Assembly (NCBI GenBank): GCA_027621485.1 | Contig: JAQCBG010000040.1 | Span: 1-5,891 of the forward strand | Source of the DNA: Pseudomonadota bacterium | Lineage (GTDB): Bacteria > Pseudomonadota > Alphaproteobacteria > Rickettsiales > Midichloriaceae | DNA: 5,891 nt | Reading direction: 5' to 3' | In this document: positions 1 to 5,151 of the stretch, in pieces | How the letters are laid out: every line of letters begins with the position of its first letter | How positions within the stretch are numbered: the first letter of the stretch is position 1 | Translations under genes and position numbers: made by a program | Notes under the pieces: generated by a model | What the model saw: the letters and a program-made list of their open reading frames with translations, nothing else | Databases searched by the model: none | What the model was told of the DNA's origin: nothing

Positions 1-125
1 TTTTTATTAAGTATTACGATAGAAAATATAAAAGTGGCTTTGGAGTAATATTAGATGATATTCTTGCCGCAGGGCTTGGAGCATTTAGCATCTGGATTGT
101 TTATTTAATTTACTCTTTATTTTAA
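1..125 (+). CDS. pgpA: Phosphatidylglycerophosphatase A, C-terminal end (partial)
   Basis: Only the last 40 codons are in the window. They read in the frame starting at base 3 and end with TAA at 123-125. PgpA removes the phosphate from phosphatidylglycerol phosphate to make phosphatidylglycerol in the inner membrane. The visible sequence has the family's C-terminal signature, GFGVILDDILAAGLGA, with the paired Asp residues of the usual LDD-x-x-AG motif. A hydrophobic segment follows (about the last 20 residues, FSIWIVYLIYSLF at the end), as expected for the final membrane helix. The motif reads ILAAGLGA where many homologues have VLAG followed directly by the helix, a small local difference. 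The cinA start lies 6 bases after the stop, so the two are probably one transcript. The match rests on a short tail, so the assignment is likely but not certain. Confidence 0.72.
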   Translation, partial: FIKYYDRKYKSGFGVILDDILAAGLGAFSIWIVYLIYSLF

Positions 126-131
126 TTTTTC

Positions 132-635
132 ATGCAAGCTTTATGCGATCAATTTCTACAGACTCAATACTCGAGATGCTATTATCTTGCAAATAAAATT
201 ATTAAATGCGCTAAGCAAAAGAAATTTACAATTGGAAGCGCCGAATCTTGCACAGGAGGCCTTATTAGCTCTTTTCTGACAGCCATCCCAGGCAGTTCAG
301 AAGTGTTTAAGATTGGCCTTGTTACTTACTGCGCATCCTCAAAAAAAAAGCTATGCAATGTTTCAGAAAGCGATGTTAGTTATAACGATGCCGTGAACGC
401 AAATACCGCAAAGCAAATGTCTTCTAGCTTAGTTGAGCAATTCAATGTCGATATTGGAATATCAACAACTGGCTTTGCAGGGCCAAGCGGCAGTGAGATT
501 GGCCTTGTATTTATCGGATTCGCAAATAAAAGTAAAATTCAAGCAAGAAAATGTAATTTTTTTGGCAATAGAGAAAATATACGCATTCAAGCTACTTTTT
601 ATGCTCTGAAAATTTTAATCCTTATGATGATCTAG
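132..635 (+). CDS. pncC: CinA C-terminal domain protein, nicotinamide-nucleotide amidase (PncC type)
   Basis: This 167-residue protein is the stand-alone CinA C-terminal domain. The family hydrolyses nicotinamide mononucleotide to nicotinate mononucleotide and ammonia in the cytoplasm, recycling the NMN released by NAD-dependent DNA ligase. The catalytic-serine motif AESCTGG is at residues 37-43 (Ser39 is the expected nucleophile). The block IPGSSEVFKIGLVTY follows at about 52-66, then TTGFAGPSG at 112-120 and GNRENIR at 145-151, all typical of the family and in the usual order. The N-terminal molybdopterin-binding-like domain of full-length CinA is absent, as in many proteobacterial homologues. 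The expected VSE after the K-x-x-L block is replaced by VNANTAKQM, which is slightly divergent. The ATG follows the pgpA stop by 6 bases with no Shine-Dalgarno sequence, which suggests translation coupled to pgpA. The next gene converges on it, 62 bases away, with no convincing terminator between. Confidence 0.9.
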   Translation: MQALCDQFLQTQYSRCYYLANKIIKCAKQKKFTIGSAESCTGGLISSFLTAIPGSSEVFKIGLVTYCASSKKKLCNVSESDVSYNDAVNANTAKQMSSSLVEQFNVDIGISTTGFAGPSGSEIGLVFIGFANKSKIQARKCNFFGNRENIRIQATFYALKILILMMI

Positions 636-697
636 TTTTAAGTAAGAAAAGCTCATCTTCAAAAAAGTTATATCGTTTCAAGGCAGACTCATTACTA

Positions 698-1177
698 TCA
701 TTCATCCAAGTTATAAAGCGTACAGTGATTCTGAGAAAAAGATATATTTCCATGTGTATAGTATGGCTCTGCTGGAGATATTATTACACCATGAGGCGTA
801 CCTTCATAATTACTACGGATTATATTGCCAGAAGGAAGTAGAATAAATGAATCAAAAGACGATCCACTATGACGTGGAGTAAAATCCTCAGGATAACTTC
901 TTATAGGAGGTGTAGGAGATGATGTAGGAGGTGGTTTAGGATGCATTGTGCGCAACGCTATAAGATTATCAATATCTGTGAATTTTAATATAACACTAGG
1001 ATTCTGGAAAAGCTCAGGCTCAGAAGTCACACAGTCCTTAGAATTATTATTCGAGTTATAAGATAATGCAGATGATAGAGTATTATTGCTACCTGCAGTA
1101 CTTATTGACGAGCCCTCTTTTTTCTTTGAGAAGCAACAAAAACAAGATTTCAAAAAATCACAAATATATGAAAACAT
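698..1177 (-). CDS. Hypothetical protein with N-terminal cysteine cluster and proline-rich segment
   Basis: I do not recognise a family for this 159-residue protein. It starts with a short amphipathic or hydrophobic stretch leading into FLKSCFCC (residues 8-15; Cys6, 12, 14 and 15) and then the basic patch SKKKEG (17-22). A Ser/Asn-rich low-complexity stretch follows (about 23-47). A proline-rich stretch PKPPPTSSPTPP lies at 80-91. The C-terminal part (about 95-159) is less biased and contains GTPHGVIISPAEPYY at 126-140. There is no signal peptide and no full membrane helix. Clustered N-terminal cysteines next to basic residues resemble S-acylation sites, and proline-rich segments often bind SH3 or WW domains, so a membrane-anchored or host-directed role is possible; this is inference only. 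The gene at 1274-1624 on the same strand shares the FKSCFCC block and an ALSY motif, so the two are probably paralogues. No Shine-Dalgarno sequence is visible at the start. Confidence 0.6.
   Translation of the reverse strand: MFSYICDFLKSCFCCFSKKKEGSSISTAGSNNTLSSALSYNSNNNSKDCVTSEPELFQNPSVILKFTDIDNLIALRTMHPKPPPTSSPTPPIRSYPEDFTPRHSGSSFDSFILLPSGNIIRSNYEGTPHGVIISPAEPYYTHGNISFSQNHCTLYNLDE
1134..1150. repeat. 17-base direct repeat, copy 1 (encodes the cysteine cluster)
   Basis: CAACAAAAACAAGATTT occurs here and again at 1554-1570, exactly 420 bases away. In both places it encodes, on the minus strand, the KSCFC part of the N-terminal cysteine cluster in the same frame. It looks like a coding remnant of gene duplication, or strong constraint on this motif. 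I do not think it is a mobile-element end. Confidence 0.7.
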
Positions 1178-1217
1178 ATCTACGATTCATTGTACAAATA
1201 ATACAATTAAAGCCCAC

Positions 1218-1223
1218 ATTATA
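1218..1223 (-). promoter_or_regulatory. Candidate -10 box for the cysteine-cluster gene at 698-1177
   Basis: Read on the minus strand this is a perfect TATAAT, about 40 bases upstream of the ATG at 1177. Transcription would begin near 1211 and give an untranslated leader of roughly 34 bases. No good -35 box lies 16-18 bases further upstream, and such hexamers are common by chance in DNA this AT-rich. Confidence 0.3.
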
Positions 1224-1273
1224 TCATATTTCTTGTTTTTTGATATATATCTCTATTTCTATTCAAAAACTTT

Positions 1274-1624
1274 TTACTCGCTAAGAGATGATCCCACAGA
1301 GTATTGTGATTCTGCAGCATCTCCTGCAATGGGATCACTTGGGCTTGTATCCAACTCCTGAATCTGGATAGGAGACACTTGATAAGATAAGGCTGCTGGC
1401 GCATTAGCGCCATCCGTACTATCTGAGCTTCCCACATACCACATCGAATTCTGATGATGATTATCATTATGTACATGCAATGTCCTATTATTACTGAAGC
1501 AACTTATATTTATACTGCAGCCACTACCATCTCCATCATCTTTTGTTTGGCAACAACAAAAACAAGATTTGAAAAATCCCACTACAGCACCACATATACC
1601 AAGTATCGTAACAGGATCTGCCAT
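1274..1624 (-). CDS. Hypothetical protein with N-terminal cysteine cluster (paralogue of the downstream gene)
   Basis: This is a 116-residue protein of unknown family. Residues 5-18 (VTILGICGAVVGFF) are hydrophobic and run straight into KSCFCCCQ (19-26; Cys21, 23, 24 and 25, with Cys11 before them and Cys36 and Cys42 after). An acidic and glycine-rich segment DDGDGSG follows (29-35), then a His/Asn-rich stretch around 50-59 (HVHNDNHHQN). The tail is acidic and Ser-rich and looks disordered. The hydrophobic stretch is too short for a normal spanning helix but could lie in a membrane, with the cysteines as possible acylation or metal-binding sites (inference). It shares FKSCFCC with the gene at 698-1177, including an exact 17-base DNA match 420 bases apart, and AALSY at 77-81 resembles SALSY in that protein. 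The two genes are 96 bases apart on the same strand. No Shine-Dalgarno sequence is evident. Overlapping frames on both strands show no recognisable protein. Confidence 0.6.
   Translation of the reverse strand: MADPVTILGICGAVVGFFKSCFCCCQTKDDGDGSGCSINISCFSNNRTLHVHNDNHHQNSMWYVGSSDSTDGANAPAALSYQVSPIQIQELDTSPSDPIAGDAAESQYSVGSSLSE
1554..1570. repeat. 17-base direct repeat, copy 2
   Basis: This is the second copy of the sequence at 1134-1150, within the start of the 116-residue gene. Flanking bases diverge quickly, so the duplication is old or only this motif is conserved. Confidence 0.7.
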
Positions 1625-1750
1625 ATTTATATATCTTTATGCAATTCATACTATAGATACTTATGCTACACTTTATATTAGAATAAAAAAAGAATATTTC
1701 GCCCTGTCTTTTCTAAATATATCCAAAAGAATTAATTCTATATTTTTAAG

Positions 1751-1794
1751 ATGATGTAATAGCGTAGCTGCGCAAAACTAGATTTTGACATCAT
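1751..1794. repeat. Inverted repeat enclosing two small hairpins
   Basis: Arms ATGATGT (1751-1757) and ACATCAT (1788-1794) pair perfectly around 30 bases. Inside are a short GC hairpin, GCGTAGCTGCGC (1762-1773, four pairs including one G-U), and a second one, CAAAA-CTAGA-TTTTG (1773-1787). The two share one base, so not all pairs can form at once. The block lies in the 271-base gap between pheS and the 116-residue gene. No U-tract follows on either strand, so it is not a standard terminator. It could be a protein-binding site or a small structured RNA element. The remainder of the gap shows nothing I can name. Confidence 0.35.
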
Positions 1795-1895
1795 AAAATA
1801 CAGTACCTAAGCTGAATTAGAAAAAATTTTTATTGATTTTATATATAAGAAAGAAATTTAAGCTCAGCTAGTCTACAATACTCCTCTTATATCAT

Positions 1896-2894
1896 TTAGA
1901 AAAAATCTCTAATATCAATTATATTCTCTCTAATCATCACAAGTCTTTCTATGCCAATACCAAATGCAAAGCCTTGATTATTATCTGCATTTAAATTCAT
2001 ACTTTTCAAAACATTATTTGCAACCATTCCGCAACCAAGTATTTCCAGCCATTCTTCGCTCTCACGGCCTTGTTTAGAGCGCTTTATATCTATTTCAAAA
2101 GAGGGCTCTGTAAATGGAAAATAACTAGATCTCATTCTTATTTCTATTTTTCGTTTAAAGAATTTTTCTAAAAAAACCTCTATGCAATATTTTAAATGCC
2201 CAATATTAATATCATCTTCTATACAAAGCCCTTCTACTTGATGAAACATTGGAGTATGAGTTGCATCAAAATCTGCTCTATAAACTTTTCCTATAGAGAT
2301 AATTCTAGCTGGCGGTTTATTTGTCTGCATATATCTGATTTGAACAGATGAGGTGTGAGTTCTTAGCAACAAGCCTTTTTTTAATAAATGAGACTCTACA
2401 TTATCAGAAGAGCCTATATAAAAAGTATCATGAGATTGTCTAGCTGGATGATCTTTTTGAATATTAAGCGCATCAAAATTATAATATTCGGTTTCAACTT
2501 CTGGACCATCTACCAAAGCAAAATTCATTTGGCTAAATATTTCTTCAATTTCATATATTGCATCTTGTATAATATGAGACTGACCTCTTGAAAAATTCCT
2601 TGCTGGTAGCGTTATATCAATTTTCTCTTCTTTCACTTTGCATTTCATTTCTAGCTCTAGAATGCTAGATTTTTTCTGCTCGATAGCGCGCTGTATAAAA
2701 TCTTTTGTTAAATTAATATTTTTACCAAATTCTTTTCGCTCTTGCAGAGGTAATTTTGAAATATTCTGCATTAAATTTTGCAAAACACATTTCTTGCCAA
2801 GAAATTTTACCTTTAATTCGTGCAAATCTCTCTGATTATTTACATCGGCAATATCGGATATGAATTCCTTCTTTATAGCGTCTATTTCATGCAT
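1896..2894 (-). CDS. pheS: Phenylalanyl-tRNA synthetase alpha subunit, C-terminus interrupted by an apparent -1 frameshift
   Basis: PheS is the catalytic subunit of the (alpha-beta)2 class II enzyme that charges tRNA-Phe in the cytoplasm. The first 90 residues form the tRNA-binding coiled coil, with FLGKK at 31-35, the same distance from the start as in E. coli PheS, which supports the ATG at 2894. Next come GPEVETEYYNFDALN (130-144), DHPARQSHDTFYI (148-160), RTHTSSVQIR (178-187), motif 2 GKVYRADFDATHTPMFHQVEG (202-222), the Phe-pocket segment FPFTEPSFEID (259-269), WLEILGCGMV (282-291) and motif 3 GFAFGIGIERL (308-318). Two usually conserved His-Pro pairs are altered: GQSHII at 104-109 and GMVANNVL at 289-296. 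The frame ends at DIRDFF, while the family continues with a conserved FFxNDLRxL block. A -1 shift in the T-run at 1900-1905 supplies FFLNDIRGVL and ends at 1873. There is no pheT next to it. The ATG has no proper Shine-Dalgarno sequence of its own. Confidence 0.95.
   Translation of the reverse strand: MHEIDAIKKEFISDIADVNNQRDLHELKVKFLGKKCVLQNLMQNISKLPLQERKEFGKNINLTKDFIQRAIEQKKSSILELEMKCKVKEEKIDITLPARNFSRGQSHIIQDAIYEIEEIFSQMNFALVDGPEVETEYYNFDALNIQKDHPARQSHDTFYIGSSDNVESHLLKKGLLLRTHTSSVQIRYMQTNKPPARIISIGKVYRADFDATHTPMFHQVEGLCIEDDINIGHLKYCIEVFLEKFFKRKIEIRMRSSYFPFTEPSFEIDIKRSKQGRESEEWLEILGCGMVANNVLKSMNLNADNNQGFAFGIGIERLVMIRENIIDIRDFF
1899..1905 (-). other. Slippery heptamer T TTT TTC immediately before the pheS stop
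   Basis: In the pheS frame the codons are GAT TTT TTC TAA. The seven bases T TTT TTC match the X XXY YYZ pattern of classical -1 frameshift sites. After a -1 slip the reading continues CTA AAT GAT ATA AGA GGA GTA TTG TAG (1899-1873), adding LNDIRGVL. The same result would follow if the T6 run were really T7. I see no strong stimulatory hairpin just downstream, so a simple indel, a sequencing error or polymerase slippage remain live explanations. Confidence 0.6.
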
Positions 2895-2898
2895 ATCT

Positions 2899-2922
2899 CT
2901 ATGAAAAAAAGTTATCGAACAT
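2899..2922 (-). CDS. Putative pheS leader peptide MFDNFFS
   Basis: This is a seven-codon frame, ATG to TAG, just upstream of pheS. Three of its seven codons are Phe (TTC, TTT, TTT). It is preceded by AAAGGAG, the only strong Shine-Dalgarno sequence I find before any start in the window. The stop codon lies 4 bases before the pheS ATG, so terminating ribosomes could restart there. E. coli pheST has a Phe-rich leader peptide (pheM) that controls the operon by attenuation. Here the gap is too short for a terminator between leader and pheS, so any control would act at translation or by coupling. The alternative is that the T7 run at 2904-2910 is one base too long. Reading it as T6 fuses this frame to pheS as an extra MFDNFFHRD, which PheS proteins do not normally have. 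A perfect TATAAT at 2925-2930 could also be a promoter box, in which case the leader would not be transcribed. Confidence 0.4.
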   Translation of the reverse strand: MFDNFFS

Positions 2923-2932
2923 AAATTATATT

Positions 2933-2939
2933 CTCCTTT
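2933..2939 (-). promoter_or_regulatory. Strong Shine-Dalgarno sequence upstream of the pheS leader frame
   Basis: AAAGGAG on the minus strand lies 10 bases before the leader ATG at 2922 and 38 bases before the pheS ATG at 2894. It is therefore far too distant to serve pheS directly. Other starts in the window have no comparable site, which is why the leader frame is taken seriously. Confidence 0.55.
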
Positions 2940-3144
2940 GAAAATCTTATGCTTTATATAGAAATAAAGTCATCTTCTACTCACTCATTCACTCTTAAAT
3001 TCATATTTTTAAAATATCTGCAAGCGCTTTTTTATTTCTACAGATTCTATCTATAACATTGTAAAATTATTTTTAAACTAAACTCCTAAATTTCTCTAAT
3101 AAAACTCTCTAATACTATAGCTTAGCTGAAAAATATTTACACTA

Positions 3145-3172
3145 TTGATATATATTGACTATCACATATTAT
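3145..3172 (+). promoter_or_regulatory. Candidate sigma-70 promoter for the secreted beta-helix gene
   Basis: TTGATA (3145-3150) and TATTAT (3167-3172) each match five of six consensus bases, with a 16-base spacer. Transcription would start near 3179, leaving about 100 bases before the preferred ATG at 3279. The rest of the gap between pheS and this gene (2941-3144) is AT-rich with a short palindrome, ATATTTTTAAAATAT at 3003-3017, and nothing else I can name. Confidence 0.4.
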
Positions 3173-3278
3173 TCTTTCATGTTAAAATAAGATGATGGCA
3201 TTTACAGAATTTATAAATATTAAGCGCTGCATTAATGCTACCCGTTTTTTCTCAATATTTAATATATTTCTCAAAGAT

Positions 3279-4037
3279 ATGAAAAAGTATTTACTACTCT
3301 CTATGATGTCAATTGCTCTATCTTACCCACAATTTGCTTTATCGAATCAGCACAATAAAGATTATAAAATAACAGAAATTGCTTCTGAAAATCAGCAATA
3401 TCAGCATTATAGTAATAAGATCATTAATAAAGTTTTTCAAAATAGTTTTCAAGCAAATGGCTATGTGAGAATGAAAGATGTAACTATTAATGGAGATCTG
3501 CAATCTAATGGTACTGTAAAGTTTGATTCTTTAAGAGTCACTGGCAATACTAATATTATTGGGGGTATAGATGGTGTATATGCTCAATTCGAAAAAGACT
3601 TTAAAGTAGAAGGTTCTGGTATAGTGAAACTAGAAGATGTAAATTTCAATGGATTAGTTGATATTGTGGCAAGAAAGGCTTATCTAGAATCCGCATTTAT
3701 TTCAAATGATTTAAAAATAGATGGATATTTGTCATTAAAAGATTCAACTGCAAAGCGTATTATAGTTAATGAATCTCCTGTTTTTTATCAACATTCTATG
3801 AAACCATACGCAATAAAGATCAAGAAATCTTCATTTGATAATCTTTTGGTAATTAGTAATCCAAAAAATCCTTCTACCGAAGTAACCGTTATTGTATCTG
3901 GCGCTACACACATTAGAGGCAATATAGAATTCAAAGGTAAGAAAGGTGTGGTAATTTTAACTAAGGATGCCAATTTAAAACAAGAAAATGTAATAAATGG
4001 CATAGTAAAAAGAGCTAGCTTCTTTTCTGGTATGTAA
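3279..4037 (+). CDS. Secreted repetitive beta-helix protein, bactofilin-like
   Basis: This is a 252-residue protein with a clean Sec signal peptide: MKKYLLLSMMSIALSY and then FALS, with likely cleavage after Ser22. I chose the ATG at 3279 because the KK-plus-hydrophobic signal sequence begins exactly there. The same frame is open back to an ATG at 3192, which would add 29 residues and bury the signal. From about residue 60 the chain has short repeated strand-turn units with a hydrophobic-x-hydrophobic-x-Gly pattern: VTINGD (68-73), LRVTGN (85-90), FKVEGS (108-113), VNFNGL (121-126), LKIDGY (145-150), HIRGNI (211-216) and VINGIV (238-243). This is what a right-handed beta-helix of the bactofilin or polymer-forming type looks like. 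Typical bactofilins are cytoplasmic, so an exported version suggests an envelope or external scaffold role (inference). There are no cysteines in the mature part. A strong intrinsic terminator follows 12 bases after the stop. Confidence 0.75.
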   Translation: MKKYLLLSMMSIALSYPQFALSNQHNKDYKITEIASENQQYQHYSNKIINKVFQNSFQANGYVRMKDVTINGDLQSNGTVKFDSLRVTGNTNIIGGIDGVYAQFEKDFKVEGSGIVKLEDVNFNGLVDIVARKAYLESAFISNDLKIDGYLSLKDSTAKRIIVNESPVFYQHSMKPYAIKIKKSSFDNLLVISNPKNPSTEVTVIVSGATHIRGNIEFKGKKGVVILTKDANLKQENVINGIVKRASFFSGM

Positions 4038-4048
4038 ACACCCTCTTT

Positions 4049-4086
4049 AAAGTGTGATGCCGCTTTTTTAGCGCTTCACACTTTTT
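4049..4086 (+). terminator. Rho-independent terminator of the beta-helix gene
   Basis: Arms AAAGTGTGA (4049-4057) and TCACACTTT (4076-4084) form nine perfect pairs, and an inner CGC/GCG (4061-4063 with 4071-4073) can extend the stem. The stem ends in a run of five T (4082-4086). It begins 12 bases after the stop at 4037. It is the clearest terminator in the window and marks the gene as a monocistronic unit. Confidence 0.85.
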
Positions 4087-4361
4087 CTATATACTTTGTG
4101 TTTTGATTATTTATCTCCCTTATAAATCTTTAAGCGAATACGCATACTCCTTACATAATTTTTAATGAATGAGTCTATTTCTAATTTTTTTGAAAATTCT
4201 TTAGCATTACGTGATTGCTTTTTAAAAAGCACAAAGCTTTTAAAATTTCTTGATTTTAGTGATTCTTTGCAACAGCAATAATATACAATTACAATGTTAT
4301 GATTTTATGTTAATTTATACCTAATCGTAAAATCTTTGACTTTATATTAATTTCTTTGCGC
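4087..4361. other. Gene-poor intergenic stretch with palindromes
   Basis: There is no convincing gene between the terminator and the next promoter. TGCTTTTTAAAAAGCA (4216-4231) is a perfect 16-base palindrome. It overlaps a second hairpin, AAAAGC-ACAAA-GCTTTT (4225-4241), that can extend through TTTT/AAAA with one bulge. The two folds are mutually exclusive. A 38-codon frame at 4165-4281 (+), starting MNESISNFFENS, spans the palindromes but has no ribosome binding site and no recognisable similarity, so I do not call it a gene. Confidence 0.4.
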
Positions 4362-4389
4362 TTTACCATTTAAGATAGTGCTATATAAT
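4362..4389 (+). promoter_or_regulatory. Sigma-70-type promoter for the orphan secreted protein
   Basis: A perfect TATAAT (4384-4389) is preceded by a weaker TTTACC (4362-4367) at a 16-base spacing. A TG at 4379-4380, followed by C and TATATA, also fits an extended -10. The predicted start of transcription near 4396 gives a leader of about 30 bases before the ATG at 4426. Confidence 0.5.
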
Positions 4390-4425
4390 TTTCTATTATT
4401 AGTTGAGTAAAAATTATAATAAACA

Positions 4426-4962
4426 ATGAAAGTAATTTTTTATATATCGTTATTCTATTTATGGATCTTTCTGCCGCTGCATTGCGCTGCACTTGTTAAA
4501 AATGACATGCCACTTTTTTTATCTTCAAATGTAAAATGCACTTTAACTGTATATGATATCAAGCGCACCATAAATAATTTTGATATTATAGCTCATGACA
4601 AAAAGTTCAATGGAATATCGCATCACAATATAAATGCCAATATTGAAGAGGCAACTAATAGATATGCAGCAAGCAATAATAACAATGATATTGGAATATT
4701 TATTAATATTAAACTCGCAGAAGAGTCTATAAAAAATGCTATCTACTATAATAGATATAAAATTACAGACTGGATTAATAATAATTCAACAGCATCATCA
4801 ATTACTTTAAATTATACAGAAAAGAATAATATTGGATATGTGATAACTAAAAAATCTCTCAAAAAGACGATAGGTACAAATACATTGACTTTAGCACTTA
4901 AGAAAAATGGAGCTTGTGACTTCTACGTTTATAATGCTTATCCAATTTTAAATAAAAATTAA
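4426..4962 (+). CDS. Hypothetical secreted protein with signal peptide and two cysteines
   Basis: This is a 178-residue protein that I cannot assign to a family. It begins with a strongly hydrophobic signal sequence (residues 3-18, after one Lys) ending LHCAA, with probable cleavage near residues 21-22. Cys20 is not in a good lipobox because His precedes it, so a lipoprotein is unlikely. The mature chain has one cysteine near each end, in strand-like contexts KCTLTVYDI (37-45) and ACDFYVYNAY (163-172), which could form a disulphide in the periplasm. The middle is rich in Asn (for example NNNND at 84-88) and Ile, as expected from the AT-rich base composition. A segment KLAEESIKNAIYYNRY (96-111) is likely helical. 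It has its own promoter and converges on the prepilin peptidase-like gene. The 189 bases between the two (4963-5151) hold no visible terminator or gene. Periplasmic or surface location is inferred from the signal peptide only. Confidence 0.65.
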   Translation: MKVIFYISLFYLWIFLPLHCAALVKNDMPLFLSSNVKCTLTVYDIKRTINNFDIIAHDKKFNGISHHNINANIEEATNRYAASNNNNDIGIFINIKLAEESIKNAIYYNRYKITDWINNNSTASSITLNYTEKNNIGYVITKKSLKKTIGTNTLTLALKKNGACDFYVYNAYPILNKN

Positions 4963-5151
4963 AAATAAACTCATTAATTAAGAAGCTCAATGATTTGGAA
5001 TTTAATAAATAGAGAATATGTAACAAGATCTCAAGCATCATAAACAAAACTATAATTAACATGCACTACTGCAAAAGACCCCGTTATCGTATATCTTAAA
5101 AACACTAAAACTCAGGATATTCACTTTTTCTATCTCATATGAATTGAAAAA

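Noticed and set aside
624..658. Possible terminator after cinA
   Set aside because: Only a five-pair GATGA/TCATC stem with a long loop and no T-run on the + strand.
1219..1476. 85-codon minus-strand frame between the two cysteine-cluster genes
   Set aside because: It overlaps the 116-residue gene in another frame. Its sequence is rich in Ile, Met and Arg with no motif, and the overlapping frame carries the conserved FKSCFCC head.
1785..1790. Perfect TTGACA -35 box on the + strand
   Set aside because: No -10 box lies at 16-18 bases and no + strand gene follows for over a kilobase. It is also part of the inverted repeat.
3192..3278. Upstream in-frame ATG extending the beta-helix protein by 29 residues
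   Set aside because: It has no ribosome site, and it would place the KK-led signal peptide at residue 30. The start at 3279 gives a standard signal sequence. It remains possible.
3788..4003. 71-codon minus-strand frame inside the beta-helix gene
   Set aside because: It is a shadow frame on the opposite strand of a well-supported gene, with no start signal or motif.
4165..4281. 38-codon open frame called as a small gene
   Set aside because: It has no Shine-Dalgarno sequence and no recognisable similarity, and it contains palindromes that explain part of its sequence. Frames this long occur by chance.
4437..4488. Lipoprotein signal at Cys20 of the 178-residue protein
   Set aside because: The residues before the cysteine are P-L-H. 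Histidine at -1 does not fit a lipobox, so ordinary signal peptidase cleavage is more likely.
4963..5151. Possible gene or terminator between the two convergent genes
   Set aside because: The best stem is five pairs (TCATT/AATGA) with no T-run, and there is no open frame of note.
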